DNA from: Rhizobium sp. Root483D2
GTDB lineage: Bacteria; Pseudomonadota; Alphaproteobacteria; Rhizobiales; Rhizobiaceae
Direction: 5' to 3'
Assembly (NCBI RefSeq): GCF_001426685.1
Contig: NZ_LMFB01000004.1
Coordinates: 3,668-52,932, forward strand
Length of the DNA: 49,265 bases
The notes under the pieces: model-generated
What the model was told of the DNA's origin: nothing
The model's input: the letters and a program-made list of their open reading frames with translations, nothing else
Database searches by the model: none
Position numbers and translations under genes: made by a program
Part shown: positions 8,775 through 16,035 of the stretch, piece after piece
How positions within the stretch are numbered: position 1 is the stretch's first letter
Layout of the letters: each line of letters opens with the position of its first letter

Positions 8775-9998
8775 ATGCGGCCCATGACAGTGTCCCCCGG
8801 TTTTCGCGAGCGCATCGCGCTCTATGCCTGCCTGACCTCGCTGACCTCCATCAGCATCGATGCCCTGCTGCCGGCATTGCGCCAGATCGGCGCGGATGTC
8901 GGCGCAGCGCCGCCGCTCTCCACCCAGCATGTCATATCGCTGTTCATCTTCGGCATGGCGTTTGGCGAATTGCTGCTGGGGCCGCTATCGGACGCCTTGG
9001 GGCGAAAGAAGGCGCTGGTTCTGGGGCTTTGCGTCTACACGCTGGGAACGGTGATCGCCATGCTCGCCACCTCGCTCGAAATGGTCATCCTTGGACGGTT
9101 TGTCCAAGGCATCGGCGTTTCCGGGCCGAAGATTGCGACAAGGGCGATGATCCGCGACCAGTTCGAGGGCGATGCGATGGCCCGGGTGATGTCGCTGATG
9201 TTCACGCTGTTCATCCTCGTGCCGATGCTGGCACCGGCGCTTGCTCAGGGCATCATCGCGCTCAGCGGCTGGCGCAGCGTCTTTGCCGTCTATCTGGCCG
9301 TCGCAGGCCTGCTTGGGCTCTGGCTGGTGACGCGCCAGCCGGAAACTTTGGCGCCCACCCGCCGCATTCCGCTGCGCCCCCGGCTTCTCCTGTCCAACGG
9401 ACGGCGCATCCTGTCGAACCGGCGCGTGGTCTTGCTGATCTCGGCAACCGGGCTCGTCTTTGGCGCACAGCTCGTCTATCTCAGCACGGCGGCCGATCTG
9501 TTCTTCGACGTCTATGGGATCGCCGATACGTTCCCGCTCTATTTTGCAGGCCTTGCCACCGGCATCGGGCTTGCCTCGTTCCTCAATGCCAAACTGGTTG
9601 AGCAATTCGGTGCGCAGACCATGGCGCGCTTCGGTTTTTGCGGGCTTGCCGGGGCGGGATTGATGATGCTGGCGGCATCAGGATATTGGAACGGACGGCC
9701 GCCCCTGCCTGTCCTGATGATCACCGCCTTTTCGGCGTTCTTTGCAATCGGCGTGTTGTTCGGCAATCTCAACACCATGGCCATGCGCTCTCTGGGGGAC
9801 GTCGCAGGTCTCGGCGCCTCGCTGATCGCGTCGGGGTCAAGCCTGATCGCCACCCTGTTCGCCGTCGCATTGGGCGCCTTTTACGACGGCACAACACTTA
9901 TCCTCGCGGCGGGCTTCTTTGCAGCCGGGATCGGCGCGCTTGCTCTTTGTGAGCTTGCCGTGCGGGCGGATGCCACGCCGGTTATTGCCCTGCGATAA
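8775..9998 (+). CDS. MFS transporter, Bcr/CflA-type drug efflux
   Basis: 407 residues with 12 predicted membrane helices. The signature loop between helices 2 and 3 is GPLSDALGRKKALVLG, and helix 4-5 carries GRFVQGIGVSGPKIATRAMIRD, typical of Bcr/CflA proton-driven exporters of bicyclomycin, chloramphenicol and similar compounds. The actual substrate is unknown. A second ATG at 8784 is equally possible and neither has a clear ribosome site. It follows the ArsR gene by 42 bases on the same strand and may be co-transcribed. It converges with the DUF1284 gene, 12 bases away. Confidence 0.9.
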   Translation: MRPMTVSPGFRERIALYACLTSLTSISIDALLPALRQIGADVGAAPPLSTQHVISLFIFGMAFGELLLGPLSDALGRKKALVLGLCVYTLGTVIAMLATSLEMVILGRFVQGIGVSGPKIATRAMIRDQFEGDAMARVMSLMFTLFILVPMLAPALAQGIIALSGWRSVFAVYLAVAGLLGLWLVTRQPETLAPTRRIPLRPRLLLSNGRRILSNRRVVLLISATGLVFGAQLVYLSTAADLFFDVYGIADTFPLYFAGLATGIGLASFLNAKLVEQFGAQTMARFGFCGLAGAGLMMLAASGYWNGRPPLPVLMITAFSAFFAIGVLFGNLNTMAMRSLGDVAGLGASLIASGSSLIATLFAVALGAFYDGTTLILAAGFFAAGIGALALCELAVRADATPVIALR

Positions 9999-10010
9999 GC
10001 CGCTTGCGCT

Positions 10011-10445
10011 CTAACAACCGGCTCGCGCCACAAGCACGCCGTCGAAATCCGAACCGGCAATGCTGGTACAGAGCGGCGACCATTCGCAGCGCTGGCAGGC
10101 ATCGCGGATCGAGCCCTCCGCAAAGGCCGCACGCATCCGCGCGAGCCTGCCGGTGCTCAGCTGGATCGATGCGCCGGGACGCGCGGATATGCCGAGCAAA
10201 GCCTCGACCGCCTCGCTTGCCTTCAAATCCCGATGCGGCACGCTCTCCTCGTTCAGGCAGTGCATGCCCGGCTCGCCCAGCATCGGCGCACAGATATCGT
10301 CCGGCCCCTCGACCACCTCGATATCCTCGCCTGCGGACAGGCGGGCGGCGATGCGGATGTAGTTTTCGGTGAAGGCAGCCGTATAGCCCTTGCCGACGAA
10401 GGTCAGCATGCAAAGCAGGTGATGCGGGCGCAGACGGACGGTCAT
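10011..10445 (-). CDS. DUF1284 cysteine-rich protein
   Basis: A 144-residue protein opening with the family hallmark RLRPHHLLC and LTFVGKGYTAAF. Cysteines recur in HLLC, DDIC, GMHC and the cluster DACQRCEWSPLC, and the last residue is Cys, which suggests an iron-sulfur or zinc site. No enzymatic function is established for the family to my knowledge. AAGG lies before the ATG. It is a single gene between converging MFS and upstream AKR genes. Confidence 0.8.
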   Translation of the reverse strand: MTVRLRPHHLLCMLTFVGKGYTAAFTENYIRIAARLSAGEDIEVVEGPDDICAPMLGEPGMHCLNEESVPHRDLKASEAVEALLGISARPGASIQLSTGRLARMRAAFAEGSIRDACQRCEWSPLCTSIAGSDFDGVLVARAGC

Positions 10446-10598
10446 GGAAGCCTTGGCCGGGACAAAATCCGGTCTTACCCGGCAATGCCGCCGGCGGCAA
10501 CTGCTCGCCGGGCGGAGCCCGCCAACTCAGGCATACGCCATCCGCTCCACCGCCGGGAAAGCGCGGCGGAGCGGATGATGTGCGGTGTCCGGATCAAA

Positions 10599-11474
10599 TC
10601 AGGCGGCGATCTCACCAACCTGATCGAGTTCCTTGACGACTTCATCGGACAGCACCAAAGCTGCTGCAGCCAGGTTTTCGCGGAGGTGACCGACGGAGGA
10701 TGTGCCGGGGATCAGCAGGATATTGGGGGCGCGGCGCAGCAACCAGGCGAGCGCCACCTGCATGGGGGTGGCGTTCAGCCGCGCGGCGACATCCGACAGG
10801 GTCGATGACTGCAGCGGGCTGAAGCCCCCGAGCGGAAAGAACGGCACATAGGCGATACCGCCGCTCGCAAGGTCGTCGATCAGGGCATCGTCGCCGCGAT
10901 GGGCGAGATTGTACTGGTTCTGGACGCAGACGATCTTGGTAATGGACTGGCCCTCGGCGATCTGCGTGGCCGTGACGTTGCTGAGCCCGATGTGGCGGAT
11001 CAAACCCTGGCGCTGCAGATCCGCCAGCACGGTCAACGGTTCTTCCAGCGATCCTTCCGCCGGACCGTGCACATCAAACATCAGGCGAAGATTGACGACA
11101 TCGATGACATCGAGGCCGAGATTGCGCAGATTGTCATGCACGGCCTGCGTCAGCTCCTCGCGCGAGAAAGCCGGGTTCCAGGACTTGTCCTCGCCGCGCC
11201 GTGCGCCGACCTTGGTGACGATAACGAGATCGTCGCGGTAGGGATGCAGCGCCTCGCGAATGATCTGGTTGGTGACATGCGGACCGTAGAAATCACTGGT
11301 GTCGATATGATCGACCCCGCTTTCAACCGCCTCGCGCAGCACGGCGAGCGCCGCATCATGGTCTTTCGGCGGGCCGTAGACGCCGGGGCCGGCGAGTTGC
11401 ATGGCGCCGTAGCCGAGCCTTTTGACGCTGCGGCCGCCGAGGGTGAACGTACCGGACTGTTCGATAATGGACAT
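10599..11474 (-). CDS. Aldo/keto reductase with non-standard active site
   Basis: 291-residue NADPH-dependent oxidoreductase of the (beta/alpha)8 aldo/keto reductase superfamily. Catalytic Asp58 and Tyr63 are in HIDTSDFYGPH and Lys88 in IVTKVGA. The position normally His (LIH) reads DVVNLR, Asn128, as I recall for YdbC-like reductases. The NADPH-binding tail is LLIPGTSSVGHLRENL. AAAGGAG lies seven bases before the ATG at 11474. The open frame continues far upstream only as a shadow of the LysR gene. It is divergent from that LysR regulator with a TGAT-N11-ATCA box between them, so regulator control is likely. Confidence 0.93.
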   Translation of the reverse strand: MSIIEQSGTFTLGGRSVKRLGYGAMQLAGPGVYGPPKDHDAALAVLREAVESGVDHIDTSDFYGPHVTNQIIREALHPYRDDLVIVTKVGARRGEDKSWNPAFSREELTQAVHDNLRNLGLDVIDVVNLRLMFDVHGPAEGSLEEPLTVLADLQRQGLIRHIGLSNVTATQIAEGQSITKIVCVQNQYNLAHRGDDALIDDLASGGIAYVPFFPLGGFSPLQSSTLSDVAARLNATPMQVALAWLLRRAPNILLIPGTSSVGHLRENLAAAALVLSDEVVKELDQVGEIAA

Positions 11475-11525
11475 GATCTCACTCCTTTCAAGAGCTGATC
11501 TGAACATAGGCGTTGCTGGCTTACG

Positions 11526-11544
11526 TGATAACGGGTCATAATCA
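11526..11544. promoter_or_regulatory. LysR-type regulator box TGAT-N11-ATCA
   Basis: TGAT (11526-11529) and ATCA (11541-11544) are separated by exactly 11 bases, the T-N11-A dyad expected for LysR-type regulators. It lies in the 96-base gap between the divergent aldo/keto reductase and LysR genes, 27 bases before the LysR ATG and 52 before the reductase ATG. Confidence 0.6.
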
Positions 11545-11570
11545 GCACAGGCTGTGCGGGATGGCGAACA

Positions 11571-12482
11571 ATGAAGACGGACCTTGGTGATCTCAACGCA
11601 TTCGTGGCGGTGGCGCGCGCCGGTGGTTTTCGCGAGGGCGCCCGCATCACTGGCGCCAGCGCCTCCTTCCTCAGCGAAGCCGTGCGGCGCCTGGAGACGC
11701 AACTGGGCGTGCGGCTGCTCAATCGCACCACCCGCAGCGTGGTTGCGACGGAAGCGGGCAAGGGCCTGCTGGAGCGGCTTGGGCCGGCGCTGAGCGAGGT
11801 CGAGGCGGCGCTGGAAGTGGTCAACGGCTTTCGCGGCCGGCCGGCGGGAACCCTGCGGCTGAATGTGCCGGTCAGTGCGGCGCGGCTGGTGCTGCCGGCC
11901 ATCGTACCGCCATTCCTGGCTGCCTATCCCGATATCCGGCTGGAGATTATGGCCGAAGACAGCTTTGTCGATATGCTCGCCGCCGGTTGCGATGCCGGTA
12001 TCCGCTACGACGAGCGGCTGGAGCAGGACATGATCGCAGTGCCGATCGGGCCGCGTGTGCAGCGCTTTGCCACTGCGGCCTCGCCCGGCTATCTGAACCG
12101 CTGTGGCCGCCCTTCGCACCCGCGCGACCTGCTTGACCACGCCTGCCTGCTCGGCCGCTTTTCCAGCGGCAAGACGACGGCACCCTGGGAGTTCGAGCGC
12201 GACGGCGAGGTGGTGCTTGTCGATCCGGCCGGACCGCTGATCGTCAGTGTCGGCGGCTCCATCGACCTTGCCGTCGATGCCGCCATTGCCGGGACCGGGA
12301 TCATTTCCTTGTTTGAGGACTGGCTGCGCCCGCATCTCAACGCCGGCACGCTGGAGCCGGTTCTGGAACCGTGGTGGCAATCCTTCTCGGGGCCGTTTCT
12401 CTATTATCCCGGACGGCGCCTGGTGCCTGCGCCGCTCCGGGCCTTCATCGATTTCGTCAAGGCGTTGCCTGGCCAGAAATGA
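11571..12482 (+). CDS. LysR-family transcriptional regulator
   Basis: 303 residues. The N-terminal winged helix-turn-helix is LGDLNAFVAVARAGGFREGARITGASASFLSEAVRRLETQLGVRLLNRTTRSV, where the usual SxAA-LG residues are partly altered (REGARITGASASFLSEA). The rest is the two-lobed periplasmic-binding-like effector domain (PAGTLRLNVPVSAARLVLPAIVPPFLAAYPDIRLE), close to the CrgA/DsdC-like group. It is divergent from the aldo/keto reductase gene, and LysR proteins commonly activate the divergent gene and repress their own. The effector is unknown. Confidence 0.93.
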   Translation: MKTDLGDLNAFVAVARAGGFREGARITGASASFLSEAVRRLETQLGVRLLNRTTRSVVATEAGKGLLERLGPALSEVEAALEVVNGFRGRPAGTLRLNVPVSAARLVLPAIVPPFLAAYPDIRLEIMAEDSFVDMLAAGCDAGIRYDERLEQDMIAVPIGPRVQRFATAASPGYLNRCGRPSHPRDLLDHACLLGRFSSGKTTAPWEFERDGEVVLVDPAGPLIVSVGGSIDLAVDAAIAGTGIISLFEDWLRPHLNAGTLEPVLEPWWQSFSGPFLYYPGRRLVPAPLRAFIDFVKALPGQK

Positions 12483-12644
12483 CGCCGCGCGTTGGGAAGA
12501 CCCCGCACATAGGGAACGGCTGTGCCATCGGCATCACCTTCGTCCGTTGCGCCTCCCGCGCATGGCAGGTTTCCGCCGGGCGCGGTTGAGCTTTTCGAAG
12601 GCATCGTGTAAACGGCCAGCATCTCCCCCAAGGATTCTCCCGGC

Positions 12645-13340
12645 ATGACCAGCATTGATCTCATCATCTTCGATTGCGACGGCGTTCTCGTCGATTCGGA
12701 AATCATCGCCAGCGAAGTCGAAGCCGAGCTTCTGACGGAGGCGGGTTACCCGATCAGCACCGAGGAAATGGCCGAGCGCTTTGCCGGGATGACCTGGCAC
12801 AACACGCTGCTGGCCATCGAGAAGGAAGCCGACATCCCGTTGTCGGCCTCGCTCCTCACCAAGTCGGAAGCCATTCTCGACAAGCGCCTGGCAGAAGACC
12901 TCAACATCATCGAGGGCGTCAAGCCGATGCTGGCGCAGCTCAAGCTGCCGCATTGCATCTGCTCGAACTCGACCTCGGCGCGGCTTGCCTCGATGCTGAC
13001 GAGGGTCGGCATCAAGGATCATTTCGGCAAGCATATCTATTCCGCCCGCGATCTCGGCGAAGACCGGGTCAAGCCGAAGCCGGACATTTTCCTGCACGGC
13101 GCCAAGCAGTTCGGCGTCGATCCCTCGCGCGTCCTGGTGATCGAGGATTCCGTCCACGGCATTCACGGCGCGATTGCCGCCGGCATGCGCGTCGTCGGCT
13201 TCACCGGCGCCTCGCACACCTATCCCTCGCACGCCGACAAGCTGACGGAAGCCGGCGCCGAAACTGTGATTTCCCGCATGAGCGCCCTTCCGGGCGTGAT
13301 TGCAGCGCTGTCGGAATGGTCGGAAACGCTGACGGCTTGA
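12645..13340 (+). CDS. HAD-superfamily phosphatase, beta-phosphoglucomutase-like
   Basis: A 231-residue subfamily IA HAD hydrolase. Motif I is IIFDCDGVLVDSE (Asp10 and Asp12), motif II Ser is in ICSNSTSARL, the motif III Lys is in DRVKPKPDIF, and the motif IV Asp is in VLVIEDSVHGIHGAIAAGM. The helical cap inserts after motif I. The branch includes beta-phosphoglucomutase and phosphoglycolate-type phosphatases. AAGGA lies upstream of the ATG. It stands alone, followed by a repeat-rich spacer. Confidence 0.9.
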   Translation: MTSIDLIIFDCDGVLVDSEIIASEVEAELLTEAGYPISTEEMAERFAGMTWHNTLLAIEKEADIPLSASLLTKSEAILDKRLAEDLNIIEGVKPMLAQLKLPHCICSNSTSARLASMLTRVGIKDHFGKHIYSARDLGEDRVKPKPDIFLHGAKQFGVDPSRVLVIEDSVHGIHGAIAAGMRVVGFTGASHTYPSHADKLTEAGAETVISRMSALPGVIAALSEWSETLTA

Positions 13341-13365
13341 TAACTTTGCTGCAAGGGGCATCTTT

Positions 13366-13441
13366 ACCTCTCCCCTTGCGGGAGAGGACGCAAAATCAAC
13401 ATCTTGGCTTTAGCCAAGTGTTAGATTTTGCTGGTGAGGGG
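13366..13441 (+). repeat. Palindromic intergenic repeat, copy 1
   Basis: A 76-base element built of two hairpins: CCTCTCCC/GGGAGAGG around CTTGC, and a longer arm starting GCAAAATC and ending GATTTTGC whose tip is CTTGGC-TTTA-GCCAAG. It ends tggtgagggg. It is identical to copy 2 except for two positions that pair with each other in the tip. Confidence 0.85.
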
Positions 13442-13465
13442 ATCGCTTTCCTTTTCCCAGACCTA

Positions 13466-13540
13466 CCCCCTCTCTTGCAATTTCTAGCACTTAGCTAAAG
13501 CTAAGATGCTGAAATTGCTTTCTCCCCCGCATGGGGGGAG
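13466..13540 (-). repeat. Palindromic intergenic repeat, inverted diverged copy
   Basis: The same architecture in reverse orientation: an arm GCAATTTC (13477-13484) / GAAATTGC (13511-13518) with the tip CTTAGC-TAAA-GCTAAG (13490-13505), next to CTCCCCC/GGGGGGAG. The arm sequence has drifted while the pairing is kept. Confidence 0.75.
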
Positions 13541-13628
13541 ATAAATCCGGCGCCCGCCTCCGTCTCATTTGATACTGATGATGGGGTGCAAAACAGCCTT
13601 CGGAAACGCTGCGAGTTTGAGTCACCCT

Positions 13629-13704
13629 ACCTCTCCCCTTGCGGGAGAGGACGCAAAATCAACATCTTAGCTTTAGCTAAGTGTTAGATTTTGCTGGTGA
13701 GGGG
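13629..13704 (+). repeat. Palindromic intergenic repeat, copy 2
   Basis: A second 76-base direct copy, 188 bases after copy 1. The tip is CTTAGC-TTTA-GCTAAG, so the G-C pair of copy 1 is replaced by an A-T pair. All other bases are the same. Confidence 0.85.
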
Positions 13705-13724
13705 CTCACTTCTTTTCCCAATCC

Positions 13725-14279
13725 TTATTTCTTCTTCTTCGCCGCAGCCGGGCCCTCGTCGAAGCCGATATAGACCTTGGCGAAATCGCCGGCGCCGCCG
13801 GGGAGTGCGATGTTGGTCTTGGTGAAGATGAACTGGGTGGTGCCGACGCCGGTGGGGACTTCGACGGGGTATTGTGTCAACTCCGAATAGAGCGTGTTCT
13901 TGCCGTCGGTTGCGGCAACGCGGATCGGCAGGTTGACGGTGCCGGCACCACCGGCAGGGCCTGCAACGACGCGGCCCTGGACGACGACGGTCATGACCAG
14001 CTGGCTCTCGTTCTGGACGCATTGGCGGGTCGTGTCGGCGAGCGACGCCTGGTAGACGATCTTGGTCGGATCATCCTTGGCGCCCTTGGCATAGGTGCGG
14101 TAATTGGCGGTGCCATCGAGCAGGTAGACCTGCGGGCATGTGCCCTGGATGACGGCCGGTGTCGGTGCTGCCGCATTGCCGCCAGCGTCGATCGCGCCGC
14201 CCGTGTCTGTCTTGTTGCAGCCTGCGATGACCACGAGAAGTGAAATTCCGAGAAGACGGATGGAAACTTTACCAAACAC
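13725..14279 (-). CDS. Putative lipoprotein of unknown function
   Basis: 184 residues from a GTG at 14279. The signal RLLGISLLVVIAGC ends in a lipobox (IAGC), so the mature protein is lipid-anchored, beginning CNKTDTGG. The body is beta-rich (TCPQVYLLDG, LVMTVVVQGRVVAGPAG, GTTQFIFTKTNIALPGG), and the tail is lysine-rich (AAAKKKK). It resembles rhizobial envelope lipoproteins of unknown role. The start is uncertain: the open frame extends to 14366, and the GTG has only a weak purine-rich site upstream. Divergent from thrC. Confidence 0.75.
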   Translation of the reverse strand: MFGKVSIRLLGISLLVVIAGCNKTDTGGAIDAGGNAAAPTPAVIQGTCPQVYLLDGTANYRTYAKGAKDDPTKIVYQASLADTTRQCVQNESQLVMTVVVQGRVVAGPAGGAGTVNLPIRVAATDGKNTLYSELTQYPVEVPTGVGTTQFIFTKTNIALPGGAGDFAKVYIGFDEGPAAAKKKK

Positions 14280-14621
14280 CTGACTTGACCCCCTGCCTTG
14301 CACAAATTGATGCCGCAGGCGTGACTGACCGTAAAATAAGGTATTTTTCGGTTTTCTGCCCTGCAACTTGAGCCTTTCAAGACCCTTGGCGATGGTCTAT
14401 AGCAGCGACGCATTGAAAAATCGATTGGAGTCTGATGCCGCAACGCCAATTTTTCAGCGCGCGCTGAAAGGGACGGTGACAGACGAAAATCCGATATTTC
14501 CGTCAGCTTTGCCAAGGGCTGACGCAAAGAGAACCGCAATTCCCGCCCGCTTCCACTAGGGTGCGGCTCAATTCCCGCCGCAACGTCTGCGGCAGCAAAC
14601 AGACGACGAAGGATGGTCACG
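14280..14621. other. Divergent intergenic region between the lipoprotein gene and thrC
   Basis: 342 bases that should hold both promoters. The notable feature is a perfect 18-base palindrome at 14452-14469. Just before it, TGAAAAAT (14414-14421) has an inverted partner ATTTTTCA (14449-14456). No gene was seen; a 63-residue plus-strand frame has no family character. Confidence 0.5.
14452..14469. promoter_or_regulatory. Perfect 18-bp palindrome upstream of thrC
   Basis: TTTCAGCGCGCGCTGAAA reads identically on both strands and lies about 150 bases before thrC. Without a spacer and without a T run it looks more like a dimeric protein-binding site than a terminator. No known consensus was recognised. 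Confidence 0.45.
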
Positions 14622-16019
14622 GTGAAGTATATCTCGACGCGGGGCGAAGCCCCTTCGCTGGGTTTTTGCGATGCGCTTCTGGCGGGGCTTGGCCGCGACG
14701 GCGGGCTTTATGTGCCGGAACAATGGCCAAGCTTCACCAAAAAGGAAATTCGGGCGCTGCGCGGACAATCCTATCAGGATATCGCGTTCACGGTTCTGAG
14801 CCCCTTCATCGACGGTGAAATCCCGGACGCCACGTTCCGCGCGATGATCGACGAGGCCTATTCGACCTTCCGCCATCCGGCCATCGCGCCGGTCGTCCAG
14901 ACCGGGGCAAACGCCTTCATCATGGAGCTTTTCCACGGCTCGACGCTCGCCTTCAAGGATGTGGCGATGCAGCTTTTGGCGCGGCTGATGGATCATGTTC
15001 TGACAGAGCGCAACGAATGCGCCACCATCGTCGGCGCCACATCGGGCGACACCGGCGGTGCCGCGATCGACGCCTTTGCCGGACGCGACCGCACCGACAT
15101 CTTCATCCTCTTTCCGCATGGCAAGGTCTCGCCGGTGCAGCAGCGCCAGATGACCACCTCGACGGCCAGCAATGTCCACGCGGTGGCGATCAACGGCAAT
15201 TTCGACGATTGCCAGAGCCTCGTCAAAGAAATGTTCAACGACATTTCCTTCCGCGACAGCGTGGCGCTCTCCGGCGTCAACTCGATCAACTGGGCCCGGA
15301 TCATGGCCCAGATCGTCTATTATTTCACCACGGCTCTGGCGCTCGGCGGTCCCGACCGGATGGTGTCGTTCACCGTTCCGACCGGCAATTTCGGCGATAT
15401 TTTTGCCGGCTACGTGGCCCGCCAGATGGGTCTGCCGATCGACAAGCTGGTCGTTGCCACCAACGAGAACGACATTGTCGCCCGCACGCTGGAGACCGGC
15501 CGCTACGAGATGCGCGACGTCAAGGCGACCACCTCGCCATCGATGGATATCCAGATCTCATCGAATTTCGAACGGCTGCTGTTCGAAGCCTATGGACGCG
15601 ACGCTTCCAAGGTGCGCGGCGCCATGGCCAGCCTGAAGCAGTCCGGCTCCTTCGAGATCGAGGAGGATGCGCTGAAATCCATCCGCAAGGTGTTTCGCGC
15701 GGGGCGCGCCACCGAGAAGGAAGTGGCCAAAACGATCGCCAAGACGCTGGAGACCACCGGCTATCTTCTCGATCCGCATACGGCGATCGGCGTCTTCGTT
15801 GCCAACAAGCACGAGACATCCAGCGTTCCCATGGTGACGCTTGCGACCGCGCATCCAGCGAAATTCCCGGCCGCAGTTAAATCGGCCAGTGGTATTGACC
15901 CGGCGCTTCCAACGTGGCTTGCTAATCTGATGGTCAGGGAGGAGCGTTTCGACGTTCTTGACGCCGAGCTAAAAGCTGTTGAAACCTTTATCAATGAGCG
16001 GGCCCGCATCCGGAAATAA
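14622..16019 (+). CDS. thrC: Threonine synthase
   Basis: Converts O-phosphohomoserine to threonine with pyridoxal phosphate. It has 465 residues from GTG 14622, which has AAGGA eight bases upstream; an ATG at 14613 in the same frame gives three more residues and is an alternative. The N-terminus YISTRGEAPSLGF, the PLP lysine in LFHGSTLAFKD (Lys112), the phosphate-binding GATSGDTGGAA, and TVPTGNFGDIFAGY are all diagnostic of the long, proteobacterial/yeast-type enzyme. The M16 peptidase gene starts 16 bases after its stop, so they probably share a transcript. thrB, giving the previous step, lies about 12 kb away on the other strand. Confidence 0.96.
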   Translation: MKYISTRGEAPSLGFCDALLAGLGRDGGLYVPEQWPSFTKKEIRALRGQSYQDIAFTVLSPFIDGEIPDATFRAMIDEAYSTFRHPAIAPVVQTGANAFIMELFHGSTLAFKDVAMQLLARLMDHVLTERNECATIVGATSGDTGGAAIDAFAGRDRTDIFILFPHGKVSPVQQRQMTTSTASNVHAVAINGNFDDCQSLVKEMFNDISFRDSVALSGVNSINWARIMAQIVYYFTTALALGGPDRMVSFTVPTGNFGDIFAGYVARQMGLPIDKLVVATNENDIVARTLETGRYEMRDVKATTSPSMDIQISSNFERLLFEAYGRDASKVRGAMASLKQSGSFEIEEDALKSIRKVFRAGRATEKEVAKTIAKTLETTGYLLDPHTAIGVFVANKHETSSVPMVTLATAHPAKFPAAVKSASGIDPALPTWLANLMVREERFDVLDAELKAVETFINERARIRK

Positions 16020-16035
16020 GGACGCAGAAAGACGT

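Larger units (their letters stand above)
13341..13724. other. Repeat-filled intergenic region
   Basis: 384 bases without a gene, holding three copies of one palindromic intergenic element: two in direct orientation (13366-13441, 13629-13704) and one inverted and diverged (13466-13540). Between them lies only short unique sequence. Open frames across it are chance products of the repeats. Confidence 0.8.

Noticed and set aside
10599..12380. A 593-residue minus-strand open frame
   Set aside because: Only its last 291 residues are the aldo/keto reductase; the upstream part lies antisense to the LysR gene and has the Arg/His/Gln-rich look of a shadow frame.
13366..13704. A CRISPR array
   Set aside because: Only three units, in mixed orientation, with unequal spacing and long internal palindromes; no cas genes. 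It is an intergenic palindromic repeat family.
14280..14621. A threonine-type attenuator leader before thrC
   Set aside because: No short frame rich in Thr/Ile codons and no hairpin followed by a T run was seen.
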